The notes under the pieces are model-generated. The model did not search any database and was not told the DNA's origin. It was given only the letters and a program-made list of their open reading frames with translations. The position numbers and the translations under genes are program-made. A DNA stretch of 48,054 nucleotides from Apilactobacillus nanyangensis (lineage in GTDB: Bacteria > Bacillota > Bacilli > Lactobacillales > Lactobacillaceae). Below, one piece after another: positions 29,158-39,495 of this stretch (the stretch's first letter is position 1; each line of letters starts with the position of its first letter). Location of the stretch: the NCBI RefSeq assembly GCF_016861915.1, contig NZ_BOLX01000014.1:1-48054 (forward strand), given 5' to 3'.

Positions 29158-29213
29158 ACATAAAGAACTACAATAAAAGGAAATGCCCATTATTAATTGG
29201 AGGAAAGATTAAT

Positions 29214-30332
29214 ATGGTAGTAGGAACTCATAGAAATGCACAAATACTAATTAGTAAGAGTGCTTTATATCATAATATTAGTAACGAAAAGAAACGTTTG
29301 AAAAATAACGAATATTTATTCATGGTCGTAAAGGCCAATGGATACGGTCACGGGGCGGTCGCAGTAGCACATGAAGCGAAGAAGGCTGGCGCCGATGGCT
29401 TTTGTGTGGCCATTTTAGATGAAGCATTACAACTAAGGGATGCTGGTTTTGACGAACCTATCTTAGTGCTAGGTATCACCGACGTTCAACATGCATCATT
29501 AATGGCAGAGAAAAACATTTCAGCAACCGTTTCATCTAAAGAATGGTTGAAAGAAGCTGATGAACAACTAGCTAAAAAGAATCTACCAAAACTAAACGTT
29601 CATATCGGTTTGGATACTGGGATGGGCAGAATTGGTTTTCAAGATAAAGATTCACTTAAAGAAGCTGTCGATTTCTTGAATCAATCTGACAATTTAAACT
29701 TTGAAGGAATCTTTACACACTTCTCAACCGCTGATACACATAACGTAGAGTATTTTGATTTGCAAGTTAAACGATTTAATGATTTAATTTCAGTTATAGG
29801 TACATTACCAAAATATGTGCATGTATCTAACTCAGCTACTAGCTTGTGGCATAGTGAATTTAATTGCAATATGATCAGATTTGGTGTTGCTGGTTATGGT
29901 TTGAATCCATCTGGTGGGGAACTAGACTTACCATATGAATTAAAACCAGCGCTTAGTTTAACAACAGAAGTTGTATACTGTAAGAAGATTGATGCAGGTC
30001 GTTCAGTTGGGTATGGCGCGACATACACATCCGATGAACCCGAATGGATTGCTACAGTTCCTGTTGGTTATGCCGACGGAATTGTTCGCGCAATGCAAGG
30101 ATTCTCTCTACTAGTGAATGGAAAGTTCTGTCCAATCGTAGGAAGAGTCTGCATGGATCAACTAATGCTTAAACTAGATGAACCAGTAGAACCAGGCACA
30201 AAAGTTACAATTGTGGGTCAAGACGGTAAAGAAAAGATTACTTTACAAGACATTGCGTCATATTGTGATACAATTCATTATGAAGTAGCTTGCTTACTCA
30301 CTGATAGACTACCACGCATTGTGGTAGAATGA
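29214..30332 (+). CDS. alr: Alanine racemase
   Basis: A 372-aa fold-type III PLP enzyme converting L- to D-alanine for peptidoglycan. PLP-Lys40 lies in VVKANGYGHGAV. The catalytic Tyr of the second half is in SVGYGATY, and VPVGYADG and GRVCMDQ are family motifs. The ATG at 29214 follows GGAGG (29199-29203). A frame opening at 29139 would start inside the cshA terminator and is rejected. mazE and mazF follow closely, the alr-mazE-mazF order also known in Bacillus. Confidence 0.96.
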   Translation: MVVGTHRNAQILISKSALYHNISNEKKRLKNNEYLFMVVKANGYGHGAVAVAHEAKKAGADGFCVAILDEALQLRDAGFDEPILVLGITDVQHASLMAEKNISATVSSKEWLKEADEQLAKKNLPKLNVHIGLDTGMGRIGFQDKDSLKEAVDFLNQSDNLNFEGIFTHFSTADTHNVEYFDLQVKRFNDLISVIGTLPKYVHVSNSATSLWHSEFNCNMIRFGVAGYGLNPSGGELDLPYELKPALSLTTEVVYCKKIDAGRSVGYGATYTSDEPEWIATVPVGYADGIVRAMQGFSLLVNGKFCPIVGRVCMDQLMLKLDEPVEPGTKVTIVGQDGKEKITLQDIASYCDTIHYEVACLLTDRLPRIVVE

Positions 30333-30354
30333 CCCGTTTTAAGAGGATTAATCA

Positions 30355-30609
30355 ATGCAATCTAAGAATCGATACGTTTATTCACTTCTAAGCACAGCTA
30401 CATCAAGTAACAAAGCAAAAATATCACATCCTAGAATGAATGTTTCATTTGATACACATACTAGGATTGTGATTAATCCATGTTTTAACGATTATTTGAT
30501 AGTCCAGAATTTAATTGCTGGGTACACTGAGATGACCGATATTAATCGTGCTATTTCAAAGGAATTTACTTTTTGTGAATCCTCAAGTGTGCATCACATT
30601 ACGTTTTAG
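30355..30609 (+). CDS. mazE: Putative MazE-type antitoxin, divergent
   Basis: An 84-aa protein between alr and mazF, 22 bases after alr, with AGAGG before the ATG. The C-terminal part [21 protein letters not shown] resembles the toxin-binding tail of the B. subtilis antitoxin NdoAI (GYMEMAKINLNIASEAHFAEC), from memory. The N-terminal ribbon-helix-helix (about [19 protein letters not shown]) is much weaker than in known members. It should neutralise MazF and may autoregulate. The call rests on position plus the short C-terminal match, so function is moderately sure only. Confidence 0.65.
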   Translation: MQSKNRYVYSLLSTATSSNKAKISHPRMNVSFDTHTRIVINPCFNDYLIVQNLIAGYTEMTDINRAISKEFTFCESSSVHHITF

Positions 30610-30646
30610 AATTCAGATGAATTCATTACAGATAGGGGATGTTAGA

Positions 30647-31000
30647 ATGGCTAACGTTGAAATCAAACGTGGCGACGTTTTTTATGCTGACCTATCACCA
30701 GTTGTTGGTTCCGAACAGGGTGGAATGAGACCGGTGTTAATCATTCAAAATAATATCGGGAATCACTACAGTCCTACCGTGATTGTTGCCGCAATTACTG
30801 CTAGAATTTCAAAGCCAAAGATGCCTACTCACGTAGCTATTAGTGCTGATAAGACCAGAATCGAAAAAGATTCAGTTATCCTATTAGAACAAATTAGAAC
30901 AATTGATAAACAACGATTACATGATCGAGTTGATCACTTAAGTGATAAGTTTATGAAACGAGTGGACGAATCATTGAAATTAAGTATTGGTGTACAGTAA
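30647..31000 (+). CDS. mazF: MazF/NdoA-type endoribonuclease toxin
   Basis: A 117-aa PemK/MazF-family mRNA interferase. [20 protein letters not shown] and [12 protein letters not shown] form the conserved N-terminal barrel and active-site region with Arg. [19 protein letters not shown] and [12 protein letters not shown] are also standard. B. subtilis NdoA cuts at UACAU. The cleavage site here is unknown. The ATG at 30647 gives the normal family length. An in-frame opening 33 codons earlier overlaps the antitoxin gene and is rejected. It starts 37 bases after the mazE stop. Confidence 0.93.
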   Translation: MANVEIKRGDVFYADLSPVVGSEQGGMRPVLIIQNNIGNHYSPTVIVAAITARISKPKMPTHVAISADKTRIEKDSVILLEQIRTIDKQRLHDRVDHLSDKFMKRVDESLKLSIGVQ

Positions 31001-31008
31001 AACATACA

Positions 31009-31046
31009 TAAAAAAAGGATGCGAATTTTATTCGCATCCTTTTTTG
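31009..31046. terminator. Bidirectional terminator between mazF and cbpA
   Basis: AAAAAAGGATGCGAA pairs with TTCGCATCCTTTTT around TTTTA. Flanking A and T runs allow use from both sides. The minus-strand CBS gene ends just beyond. Confidence 0.87.
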
Positions 31047-31057
31047 TTTTGATAATG

Positions 31058-31699
31058 TTATTTCTCGTCCGCTAAATCTTCAATCTCTGCGATTTTAAAA
31101 CCTTTACGTTCTAATGCAGCGATGATTCGTTTTAACAATTTCTTATCTACCTCTTCGGGAAGGGTGAACATAACTCTATGTACCAATTCACCTTCTTGAC
31201 CATCTAGACTGATAACACTGGCGATTGCAGTGTACTTAGTGATAATCTTAGACATTGATTCTAGATCACCACGATTACCAGGAGCTAGGACAGTAATTAC
31301 ATAACTGCCAACGTTTACGTTCCATGATTGTGAAAGCATGTCCAATAAACGAGTGTGGGTCAAGATACCGTAGAAACGATTATTATCATCCAATACAGCG
31401 ATATAAGGTAAATCCTTAATCGAAAAGAAAATGTGGAAGAAGGCTGAATTAACATTGATGAACTTAGTGGCATTCTTTAGTAGGGTTGTAACAGGTTGAG
31501 ACATATCACCACCGTTAGCTTTGTGACGGTAGATATGCATCTTGTAAATGTTTCCTCTAAAGATTGTACCTGTTTCGTCTAGGATAGGAATACATCTGTA
31601 ACCAGATTCTTCCAATGTTTCAAGAGCTTGTTCTAATGAAACGTTTTCTGAAACGGTAACTAGGTTGCCCTTAGGTTTAACCAATGACTTCAATAGCAT
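31058..31699 (-). CDS. cbpA: CBS domain-containing protein, likely c-di-AMP-binding CbpA
   Basis: A 213-aa protein with two CBS repeats (about 1-135; YRCIPILDETG and PYIAVLDDNNRFYGILTHTRLLDM). An ACT-like C-terminal domain follows (about 140-205; SYVITVLAPGNRGDLESMSKII). This CBS-CBS-ACT layout and length match CbpA proteins of Listeria and streptococci, which bind cyclic di-AMP. Binding here is inferred. AAGGAGG lies before the ATG. The minus-strand leader contains a TTAGAAT/ATTCTAA hairpin just after an extended -10 (TGTTAAAAT, 31752-31744). Single-gene unit. Confidence 0.8.
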   Translation of the reverse strand: MLLKSLVKPKGNLVTVSENVSLEQALETLEESGYRCIPILDETGTIFRGNIYKMHIYRHKANGGDMSQPVTTLLKNATKFINVNSAFFHIFFSIKDLPYIAVLDDNNRFYGILTHTRLLDMLSQSWNVNVGSYVITVLAPGNRGDLESMSKIITKYTAIASVISLDGQEGELVHRVMFTLPEEVDKKLLKRIIAALERKGFKIAEIEDLADEK

Positions 31700-31792
31700 A
31701 ACATAACCTCCTTTTTAATTATTAGAATTTTTCTCATATTCTAATTTTAACATAAAATGATGAATTTGTGGCGATAAATCAACAATTGTTCA

Positions 31793-31826
31793 AAATAAAA
31801 AGCCGGGGGCAAAGTGCACCTCGACT
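31793..31826 (-). terminator. Terminator after ldh (minus strand)
   Basis: Read on the minus strand, GTCGAGG and CCCCCGGC arms with one G-U and one mismatch precede a CTTTTTATTTT tail. An imperfect but GC-rich stem. Confidence 0.6.
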
Positions 31827-31850
31827 TAATATTTTAATCAAGTTAATCGA

Positions 31851-32851
<1,001 letters not shown>

Positions 32852-32871
32852 TTAATTTGGAAATTAGTAAT

Positions 32872-32887
32872 TACAAAGCGCTAAAAA
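32872..32887. promoter_or_regulatory. cre-like site upstream of ldh
   Basis: TACAAAGCGCTAAAA contains the AAAGCGCT core of catabolite-responsive elements, 9 of 14 positions against TGAAAGCGCTTTCA. It lies about 44 bases upstream of the expected ldh start point, a position used for CcpA activation of ldh in other lactic acid bacteria. Outer positions are poor, so this is tentative. Confidence 0.4.
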
Positions 32888-32944
32888 AACGAATAGTTTT
32901 ATATATTTCTATAAGTGACGTGATAAATATCGAATTGCATACTA

Positions 32945-32953
32945 TGATATAAT
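32945..32953 (+). promoter_or_regulatory. pth promoter, extended -10
   Basis: TGATATAAT, 40 bases before the pth ATG. No convincing -35. It probably drives pth-mfd-flippase-rqcP. Confidence 0.6.
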
Positions 32954-32992
32954 TTACATAATTAATTGAGCGAAAAAAGGAGCGGATTTTTT

Positions 32993-33550
32993 ATGAAGAT
33001 GATTGTGGGATTAGGAAACGTGGGACCACAATATAAGGAAACCAGACACAATACTGGTTTTATGGTAGTAGACGAGTTTGCAGACAAACACGGAGTCGAA
33101 CTATCAACACAAAAAATGGAAGCAAAGATTGGATCTACTAATATTAATGGTGAAAAGGTAATGTTAGTCGAACCACTAACATTTATGAACGAATCGGGTC
33201 GTTCAGTTGGACCTTTAATGAAGTTCTTTAAGTTGGATTTAAGCGATTTAATAGTAATATATGATGATATGGATTTACCAATCGGAAAAATCAGATTGAG
33301 AAACCATGGATCAGCCGGTGGGCATAATGGAATTAAGAGTTTAATTGCTCATTTAGGAACCGACAAGTTTAACCGTATCAAGGTCGGAACAGACCACCCA
33401 ACCAAGGAAAGCGTCGTTAACTATGTATTAGGTCACTTTACAGATGACCAAAAACCAGGATTAAACCAAGCAATTGACAACAGTGTTTCAGCACTAGAAG
33501 AATTTATTGATGGGGAAGAATTTAACAAGCTAGAAAACAAGTATAACTAA
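32993..33550 (+). CDS. pth: Peptidyl-tRNA hydrolase
   Basis: A 185-aa enzyme releasing tRNA from stalled peptidyl-tRNA. VGLGNVGPQY near the N-terminus, catalytic His in ETRHNTGF, MNESGRSVG, DDMDLPIGKIRLR and GSAGGHNGIKS are all standard. The ATG at 32993 follows AAAGGAG. An opening at 32966 lies before the ribosome site and is rejected. mfd starts 21 bases later, the conserved pth-mfd pair. Confidence 0.97.
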   Translation: MKMIVGLGNVGPQYKETRHNTGFMVVDEFADKHGVELSTQKMEAKIGSTNINGEKVMLVEPLTFMNESGRSVGPLMKFFKLDLSDLIVIYDDMDLPIGKIRLRNHGSAGGHNGIKSLIAHLGTDKFNRIKVGTDHPTKESVVNYVLGHFTDDQKPGLNQAIDNSVSALEEFIDGEEFNKLENKYN

Positions 33551-33571
33551 TATTTAGAGGGGATAACTATT

Positions 33572-36500
33572 TTGGAATTAAGTCAATTTTTCACACAATT
33601 GCCACAATACGATGAGATTGTTAATGATTTAGCACCTAAACATCGTCAGTTAGTGACTGGTTTATCAGGTTCTGCGAAGACAATGATGATTGCAGCTTTG
33701 TTTAACTCAACAAAGCGTAACTTCTTGATTGTGACTGATACTTTATCCAGATGTGATGATATTGTTGAAGATTTACAAAATGTTGTCTCCGAAGATGATG
33801 TATTAGAATTTCCAGTCGAAGAAGTATTAGCTGCAGAAGTTGCCACTAGTTCACCCGAATACAAGGCCACTCGTGTGCAAGCTTTATCAAAGCTATTAAG
33901 AGATGAACCAAAAATTATTGTAACGTCTGTTTCCGGTACTAAACGTATTTTGCCGGAACCAGGCGATTTTTCAGATGCTAATTTGACCATTTCAATCGAT
34001 GATGAAGTCAATTTAGATGAATTAAGAAACAAACTATTTCAAATGGGATACACACCAGAAAAGATGGTTGCAGCCCCAGGAGAATTTTCACTTCGTGGAT
34101 CAATTATTGATATTTATCCATTGAACTCAGAATATCCGGTTCGAATTGATTTATTCGATACTGACGTCGACTCATTGAGATATTTTGACGTATCTAATCA
34201 AAGAAGCTTAGAAAATATTGAAACCATTTCAGTGTTACCTGCAACTGATATGGTATTAAACAAATCACAAAGACAACAAGCAGTTGCTAATTTAACACAA
34301 CTACGTGATAAACGTTTAGCCAAACTGGATAACGACGAACTAAAGCAACGCCTAAGTGATGCTGTTTCAACCATGATTGATGATGCCAATGAAGGAATCA
34401 TTGATCCAGATTGGATAATGTATGCTAAGGCAATGTATGAAAACGAAACGACCATCTTTGACTATCTGGATGATGATGGTGTCGTTTTATTCGATGACTA
34501 CAGTCGTATCTTAGAAAACAGCCAACAACTAGTCGAAGAAGAACAATCATGGGCTAATGATAAGTTTGACCATGGTGAAATTGCATCCACCGATTTATTT
34601 AGCGTGGACTTTAGAGAACACTTCCACAGAATTAATCAGGCAGAAATTTTAATGTCATTGTTCCAAAAGGGCATTGGAAATCTTAAGTTAACCCAATTGA
34701 ATGACATTAAGGTTCGACCAATGCAAAAGTTCTTCGGTCAAATGCCACTATTGAAGACTGAAATCGATAGATGGCACAAACAAGATGACACCGTTGTGAT
34801 TTTGGTTAAGGACAAGGCCAGAATGCAAAAGGTATCGCAAACATTGACTGACTTTGAAATCGAATCTGTTCAAACTACTAGTGACAACATTTTGGAACAT
34901 CAAGTTCAAGTTGTTAGTGAACGTTTGAAGAATGGGTTTGAACTACCAATCAAACAATTGGCGGTAATTACCGAATCAGAAATGTTTACGACTGTGCATA
35001 AGAAACGACCACGTCGTCAAACATTCTCCAATGCGGAACGAATCAAAAGTTATGCTGATTTAAAACCGGGCGACTATGTAGTTCATGCTAACCACGGGAT
35101 TGGTAAGTATGAAGGTATGGAGACGATGGAAGTCGACGGTAAGCACCAAGACTACATGACAATTGCTTACCAAAAGAACGCCAAGTTGTTCATTCCAGTG
35201 ACTCAATTAAACTTGATTCAAAAATACGTTTCATCCGAAGACAAACACCCACGTGTTAACAAGCTGGGTGGAAGTGAATGGCAAAAGACGAAGTCAAAGG
35301 TCCAAGGAAAGATTGAAGATATTGCTGATGACCTAATTGATTTATACGCTAAACGTTCTAATCAGGTTGGTTATGCCTTCCCAGAAGATGACGAATATCA
35401 AGAAGAGTTTGAAGGAGCATTCCCATACCAACCAACACCTGATCAGGTGAAGAGTTCAGAAGAAATCAAAAAGGATATGGAACAACCACATCCAATGGAT
35501 CGTTTGTTAGTTGGGGATGTTGGTTATGGTAAGACCGAAGTAGCATTGCACGCCGCCTTTAAGGCTGTCGAAGCCGGTAAACAGGTTGCTTTCTTGGTAC
35601 CAACTACCGTGTTAGCACAACAACACTATGAAACAATGGTAAACCGTTTTGAAGGCTTCCCAGTGTCAGTAGCAGTGCTATCTCGTTTCAGAACCAAGAA
35701 GCAGGTTGAAGAAACCAAAAAAGGTTTACTTGACGGTTCTATCGATATCGTTGTCGGAACCCATCGTTTGTTATCTGATGACATCAAGTTTGCCGACTTA
35801 GGACTATTGATGGTCGATGAAGAGCAACGCTTTGGTGTTAAGCACAAGGAAAAGATTAAGCAATTAAAATCTAACGTTGATGTTTTGACACTAACTGCAA
35901 CTCCAATCCCTAGAACATTAAACATGTCCATGATGGGGGTTCGTGATTTATCAGTTATTGAAACACCACCAGCAAACCGTTACCCAATTCAAACATACGT
36001 AATGGAAGAAAATGCTGGAGCAATTCGTGAGGGGATTACCCGTGAAATGCATCGTGGTGGCCAAGTATTCTTTATGCACAATCGTGTTTCTGACATTGAA
36101 GACACCGTCATGAAGCTACAAACATTGGTTCCGGATGCTAGAATTGCCTATATTCACGGTCAAATGACCGAAAACCAATTGGAAACCATCCTATATGATT
36201 TTGTTAACGGTGAATACGACGTGTTAGTAACCACAACAATCATCGAAACTGGGGTCGACATTCCAAACGCCAATACGTTGTTTGTCGAAGATGCCGATCA
36301 CATGGGACTATCCCAGTTGTATCAAATTCGTGGACGAATCGGTCGTTCTAACCGTGTCGCTTATGCGTACTTTATGTATAAACCAAACAAAGTGTTGACC
36401 GAAGTTTCAGAAAACCGTTTGGAAGCTATCAGGGACTTTACCGAACTGGGTTCTGGTTTCAAGATTGCCATGCGTGACTTATCACTTCGTGGTGCCGGGA

Positions 36501-37099
36501 ACCTATTAGGTAAGCAACAATCAGGATTCGTCGATTCGGTTGGTTATGATATGTATACTCAAATGTTAGCCGATGCCGTTGCAACTAAGCGTGGTCGTCG
36601 TGCCGAACAACGAGTTGATACAACTGTCGAAATGGACATTGAAGCATACTTGCCTAGCGAATATATTCAAGATGAAAAACAAAAGATCGAATTATACAAG
36701 CGAATTAGACAAATGCAAAACGACGATCAATATCGTGAACTACAGTCTGATTTAATTGACCGTTTCGGTGATTATCCAACTGCGGTTGAAAACCTATTAA
36801 CAATCAGTCGCATCAAGATGTATGCCGACTCATCGTTAATTGAAAAGATTAGGCAAACACCAAAACAAATTACAGTCACTCTATCAACGATTGGAACTCA
36901 ATTCTATGACAGCAAGCAAGTGCTAAAGGCAATTGCGCAAACAGAGTTTAGATCAATGGTTGGTACTGCTAACAACAAGATGCAAATTACCTTAATCATT
37001 CAACCTAATATGGATGAACAAAAGTGGTTAGGTGAATTGAGTAAGTTTGTCGAAGCATTAGATAAAGAACACACAGGAAACTTAACAAATGAAAAATGA
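33572..37099 (+). CDS. mfd: Transcription-repair coupling factor Mfd
   Basis: A 1175-aa SF2 translocase that displaces stalled RNA polymerase and recruits UvrA. The UvrB-like N-terminal module occupies about 1-340. The RNA polymerase-interacting CarD-like domain starts near 495 (LKPGDYVVHANHGIGKYEG). Walker A GDVGYGKTEVALHAAFK is near 648, the DEEQ box is in VDEEQRFGVKHKEK, and the TRG-type C-terminal motor and D7 follow. Normal full length. TTG start with GAGGGG upstream. Its last 11 bases overlap the flippase gene. Confidence 0.97.
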   Translation: MELSQFFTQLPQYDEIVNDLAPKHRQLVTGLSGSAKTMMIAALFNSTKRNFLIVTDTLSRCDDIVEDLQNVVSEDDVLEFPVEEVLAAEVATSSPEYKATRVQALSKLLRDEPKIIVTSVSGTKRILPEPGDFSDANLTISIDDEVNLDELRNKLFQMGYTPEKMVAAPGEFSLRGSIIDIYPLNSEYPVRIDLFDTDVDSLRYFDVSNQRSLENIETISVLPATDMVLNKSQRQQAVANLTQLRDKRLAKLDNDELKQRLSDAVSTMIDDANEGIIDPDWIMYAKAMYENETTIFDYLDDDGVVLFDDYSRILENSQQLVEEEQSWANDKFDHGEIASTDLFSVDFREHFHRINQAEILMSLFQKGIGNLKLTQLNDIKVRPMQKFFGQMPLLKTEIDRWHKQDDTVVILVKDKARMQKVSQTLTDFEIESVQTTSDNILEHQVQVVSERLKNGFELPIKQLAVITESEMFTTVHKKRPRRQTFSNAERIKSYADLKPGDYVVHANHGIGKYEGMETMEVDGKHQDYMTIAYQKNAKLFIPVTQLNLIQKYVSSEDKHPRVNKLGGSEWQKTKSKVQGKIEDIADDLIDLYAKRSNQVGYAFPEDDEYQEEFEGAFPYQPTPDQVKSSEEIKKDMEQPHPMDRLLVGDVGYGKTEVALHAAFKAVEAGKQVAFLVPTTVLAQQHYETMVNRFEGFPVSVAVLSRFRTKKQVEETKKGLLDGSIDIVVGTHRLLSDDIKFADLGLLMVDEEQRFGVKHKEKIKQLKSNVDVLTLTATPIPRTLNMSMMGVRDLSVIETPPANRYPIQTYVMEENAGAIREGITREMHRGGQVFFMHNRVSDIEDTVMKLQTLVPDARIAYIHGQMTENQLETILYDFVNGEYDVLVTTTIIETGVDIPNANTLFVEDADHMGLSQLYQIRGRIGRSNRVAYAYFMYKPNKVLTEVSENRLEAIRDFTELGSGFKIAMRDLSLRGAGNLLGKQQSGFVDSVGYDMYTQMLADAVATKRGRRAEQRVDTTVEMDIEAYLPSEYIQDEKQKIELYKRIRQMQNDDQYRELQSDLIDRFGDYPTAVENLLTISRIKMYADSSLIEKIRQTPKQITVTLSTIGTQFYDSKQVLKAIAQTEFRSMVGTANNKMQITLIIQPNMDEQKWLGELSKFVEALDKEHTGNLTNEK

Positions 37100-38666
37100 C
37101 AATAAACTATCAGTGATAATGAAAGGTGCGATGATTTTATCAGTCGCTTCCTTAATCAGTAAGGTATTAAGTGCCGTTTACCGAGTACCGTTTCAAAACT
37201 TAGTTGGAAACATTGGTTTTTATGTTTTTCAACAGGTTTACCCAATCTATGGAATTGGGATGGTGTTAGCATTAAGTGGGATGCCGATTATTATTTCACG
37301 TGTTATCGCTGAGCAGGAAACAACATTGCAGAAAAAAGCCCTCTTAAGACAACTGTTTATTATGCTTTCAATCTTTGGTGGATTAATATTTATCATCTTT
37401 CAAATTAAGGCAACGTCAATCGCTGCCTTAATGGGAGACCTCAGATTAGATAGTTTGATTCGAGCAGTTAGCTGGATGTTTTTAATGATGCCAATATTGG
37501 CTTGCTTAAGGGGTTACTTCCAGGCAACATTAATTATGAAACCCACCGCTTATTCGCAGGTAGTTGAACAAGTGATTCGTGTTGGTTTAATCATTGCATC
37601 AGCATATGTATGGGTTAGACATCACGTGAATCCATACACGATTGGGAGCTACGCTATGATAGCTACTCCTGTTGCTGAGATTTTTTCAGTGGCAATTTTA
37701 ATTAGATACTATGCGGTGGATATCAAGCGTCTACCAAATCAAAAGGTGATGTCGTATCAATCATTATTGAAACGATTATTGTTTGAAGGTGGCACAATTT
37801 GTATGCTTTCATCATTAATGGTGTTGATGCAATTGGTGGACTCGTTTACTGTTCGTAAGGGATTACTTTTAAACGGATTGAATATGATTGATTCACAGGC
37901 AGTCAAAGGGATTTACGATCGCGGACAACCGTTAGTTCAATTGGGATTAGTGATTGCTACATCTTTTGCATCTGCGATTTTACCATCATTAAGTCTGGCT
38001 TATTCAAAGAAGCAGATGAAGTCTTTTCATAGTCTAGCATCAGAGATGCTTAGAGTCAGCATGTTCATGACCGTTGGCGTTGCAGCAGGAATGATTAGTT
38101 TGATGCCTTTGATTAACCGTTTGCTATTTAATAGTGGCCAACAAAACACTACTATCAGTATTTTTATGATTAGTGTTGTCTTAACAACGATGATTACAAT
38201 TTATAGTAGTATTTTGCAGAGTGCTAATCACTTTAAAATAACCATTATCGCTATTATATTGGGGTTGGTAAGTAAAATATTGATTACTAAAGAAATGGTT
38301 GCTCATATGGGAATTGCCGGAGCAAGTATTTCCACGGTAATTAGTTTATTGTTAATGTTAATTATTGAAGTTAAATTTGCACCTACTGACATTGTTAAAA
38401 TTGAACATAAGTGGAACTTCTTGTGGAAGCTATCATTGATAGCATTAATCATGTTAATTATTGAAATGATTCTAATGAGTTTATTTGGCTCAATTCATTT
38501 GGTCCATAGCCAAAGATTAAGTGCCATCATTTCATTGTGTTTCTTGGTCCCCATCGGCGCAGCTGTATTTGGTGTCTTAGCAATTAAATGGAAATTATTA
38601 ACATATCAAGAATGGCAATCAGTGCCAGTAGTCAATAAGTTTATAGATAGGTGGATATCAAAATGA
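37089..38666 (+). CDS. MOP/SpoVB-family lipid flippase (polysaccharide biosynthesis protein)
   Basis: A 525-aa polytopic membrane protein, with about 14 predicted helices spread over the whole chain. LISKVLSAVYRVPFQNLVG at the N-terminus is the hallmark of the SpoVB/YtgP/YabM group in the MATE-like flippase superfamily. Members move lipid-linked wall precursors, including MurJ-type lipid II flippases. Position between mfd and rqcP matches B. subtilis yabM rather than ytgP, so lipid II transport is possible but unproven. It overlaps mfd by 11 bases and rqcP by an ATGA. Confidence 0.85.
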   Translation: MKNDNKLSVIMKGAMILSVASLISKVLSAVYRVPFQNLVGNIGFYVFQQVYPIYGIGMVLALSGMPIIISRVIAEQETTLQKKALLRQLFIMLSIFGGLIFIIFQIKATSIAALMGDLRLDSLIRAVSWMFLMMPILACLRGYFQATLIMKPTAYSQVVEQVIRVGLIIASAYVWVRHHVNPYTIGSYAMIATPVAEIFSVAILIRYYAVDIKRLPNQKVMSYQSLLKRLLFEGGTICMLSSLMVLMQLVDSFTVRKGLLLNGLNMIDSQAVKGIYDRGQPLVQLGLVIATSFASAILPSLSLAYSKKQMKSFHSLASEMLRVSMFMTVGVAAGMISLMPLINRLLFNSGQQNTTISIFMISVVLTTMITIYSSILQSANHFKITIIAIILGLVSKILITKEMVAHMGIAGASISTVISLLLMLIIEVKFAPTDIVKIEHKWNFLWKLSLIALIMLIIEMILMSLFGSIHLVHSQRLSAIISLCFLVPIGAAVFGVLAIKWKLLTYQEWQSVPVVNKFIDRWISK

Positions 38667-38935
38667 GATTAGACAAGTTTTTGAAGATTTCAAGAATTAT
38701 TAAGAGAAGAACTGTAGCAAAGGATATTGCTGATCAAGGTAGAATTACCATTAATGACCGTGTTGCAAAATCATCATCAAACGTTAATTCAAATGATAAG
38801 TTAGTGATTAAGTTTGGTAACAAGACATTAACTGTTCAAGTTAATCAATTATTCGAAACAACCAAAAAGGCTGATGCAGACAGAATGTACACCGTTTTGG
38901 ATGAACAATACGAAAGAGATTTCAATGCTGAATAA
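38663..38935 (+). CDS. rqcP: RNA-binding S4 domain protein RqcP (YabO)
   Basis: A 90-aa S4-domain protein. MRLDKFLKISRIIKRRTVAKDIADQG is the S4 start and ITINDRVAKSS its second strand. In B. subtilis RqcP binds the 50S subunit and helps RqcH add Ala tails to stalled nascent chains. The ATG at 38663 overlaps the flippase stop (ATGA), with AGGTGG upstream. The length matches YabO (about 86 aa). Confidence 0.92.
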   Translation: MRLDKFLKISRIIKRRTVAKDIADQGRITINDRVAKSSSNVNSNDKLVIKFGNKTLTVQVNQLFETTKKADADRMYTVLDEQYERDFNAE

Positions 38936-39022
38936 TTAAAATTTAGTTACAAAATTAATTATCTATTTATTTTTTTTAAGAATCATCTATACTATTAAGT
39001 AACGAAATGAGGAGGGGATACC

Positions 39023-39400
39023 ATGGATGCTGATAACGTTCATCAATTGAATAATCGATACACGAAGATTAAGAAATCTCGACATCAAGAAATTTTACGC
39101 AGTCGAAAAAAACGTGGAATTATCCTGGTAAGCTTTTTCCTCGTCGTTATTTTAATGTTGCTTGCCCAAATTTTTATAACGAAATCTAAGATTAGCAACG
39201 TTTCTGAACAACAAGTTCAAACCAAAAAAGAACTTAAGAAGAGTAAAGTTGATAACAAAAAGCTAAAACAAAATATTAAGCAGTTACATGATAAGGACTA
39301 TATTCAAAAAGTCATTCGTGAAAAATATTATTACACCAAGCCAGGAGAGACTGTTTACAGTCTTCCAGGGGATGTTTCAAAGGATGTAACTCAAAATTAA
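39023..39400 (+). CDS. divIC: Septum formation initiator DivIC
   Basis: A 125-aa bitopic membrane protein: a basic cytoplasmic N-terminus (about 1-32), one membrane helix (about 33-51), an extracellular coiled coil (about 55-90), then the conserved IREKYYYTKPGETVYSLP. DivIC acts with FtsL and DivIB/FtsQ in the divisome. Position between rqcP and yabR is the Bacillus order. GGAGGGG precedes the ATG, with a TATACT -10 at 38988-38993. Confidence 0.92.
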   Translation: MDADNVHQLNNRYTKIKKSRHQEILRSRKKRGIILVSFFLVVILMLLAQIFITKSKISNVSEQQVQTKKELKKSKVDNKKLKQNIKQLHDKDYIQKVIREKYYYTKPGETVYSLPGDVSKDVTQN

Positions 39401-39429
39401 AATGGTATGAAAAAATACCATTTTTTTTA
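39399..39429 (+). terminator. Terminator after divIC
   Basis: AAAATGGTAT/ATACCATTTT stem with a GAAAAA loop and eight T. Confidence 0.85.
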
Positions 39430-39449
39430 TACAATTATCATTTAAATGG

Positions 39450-39458
39450 TGCTATACT
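39450..39458 (+). promoter_or_regulatory. yabR promoter, extended -10
   Basis: TGCTATACT, an extended -10 element 38 bases before the S1-domain gene. Confidence 0.5.
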
Positions 39459-39495
39459 AAAGTTACTAATCATTATTAGGAGGACAAATTTTTTT

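Noticed and set aside
30548-30646. 33-residue N-terminal extension of mazF
   Set aside because: It overlaps the antitoxin gene and gives a length not seen in the family; ATG at 30647 restores the normal MazF start.
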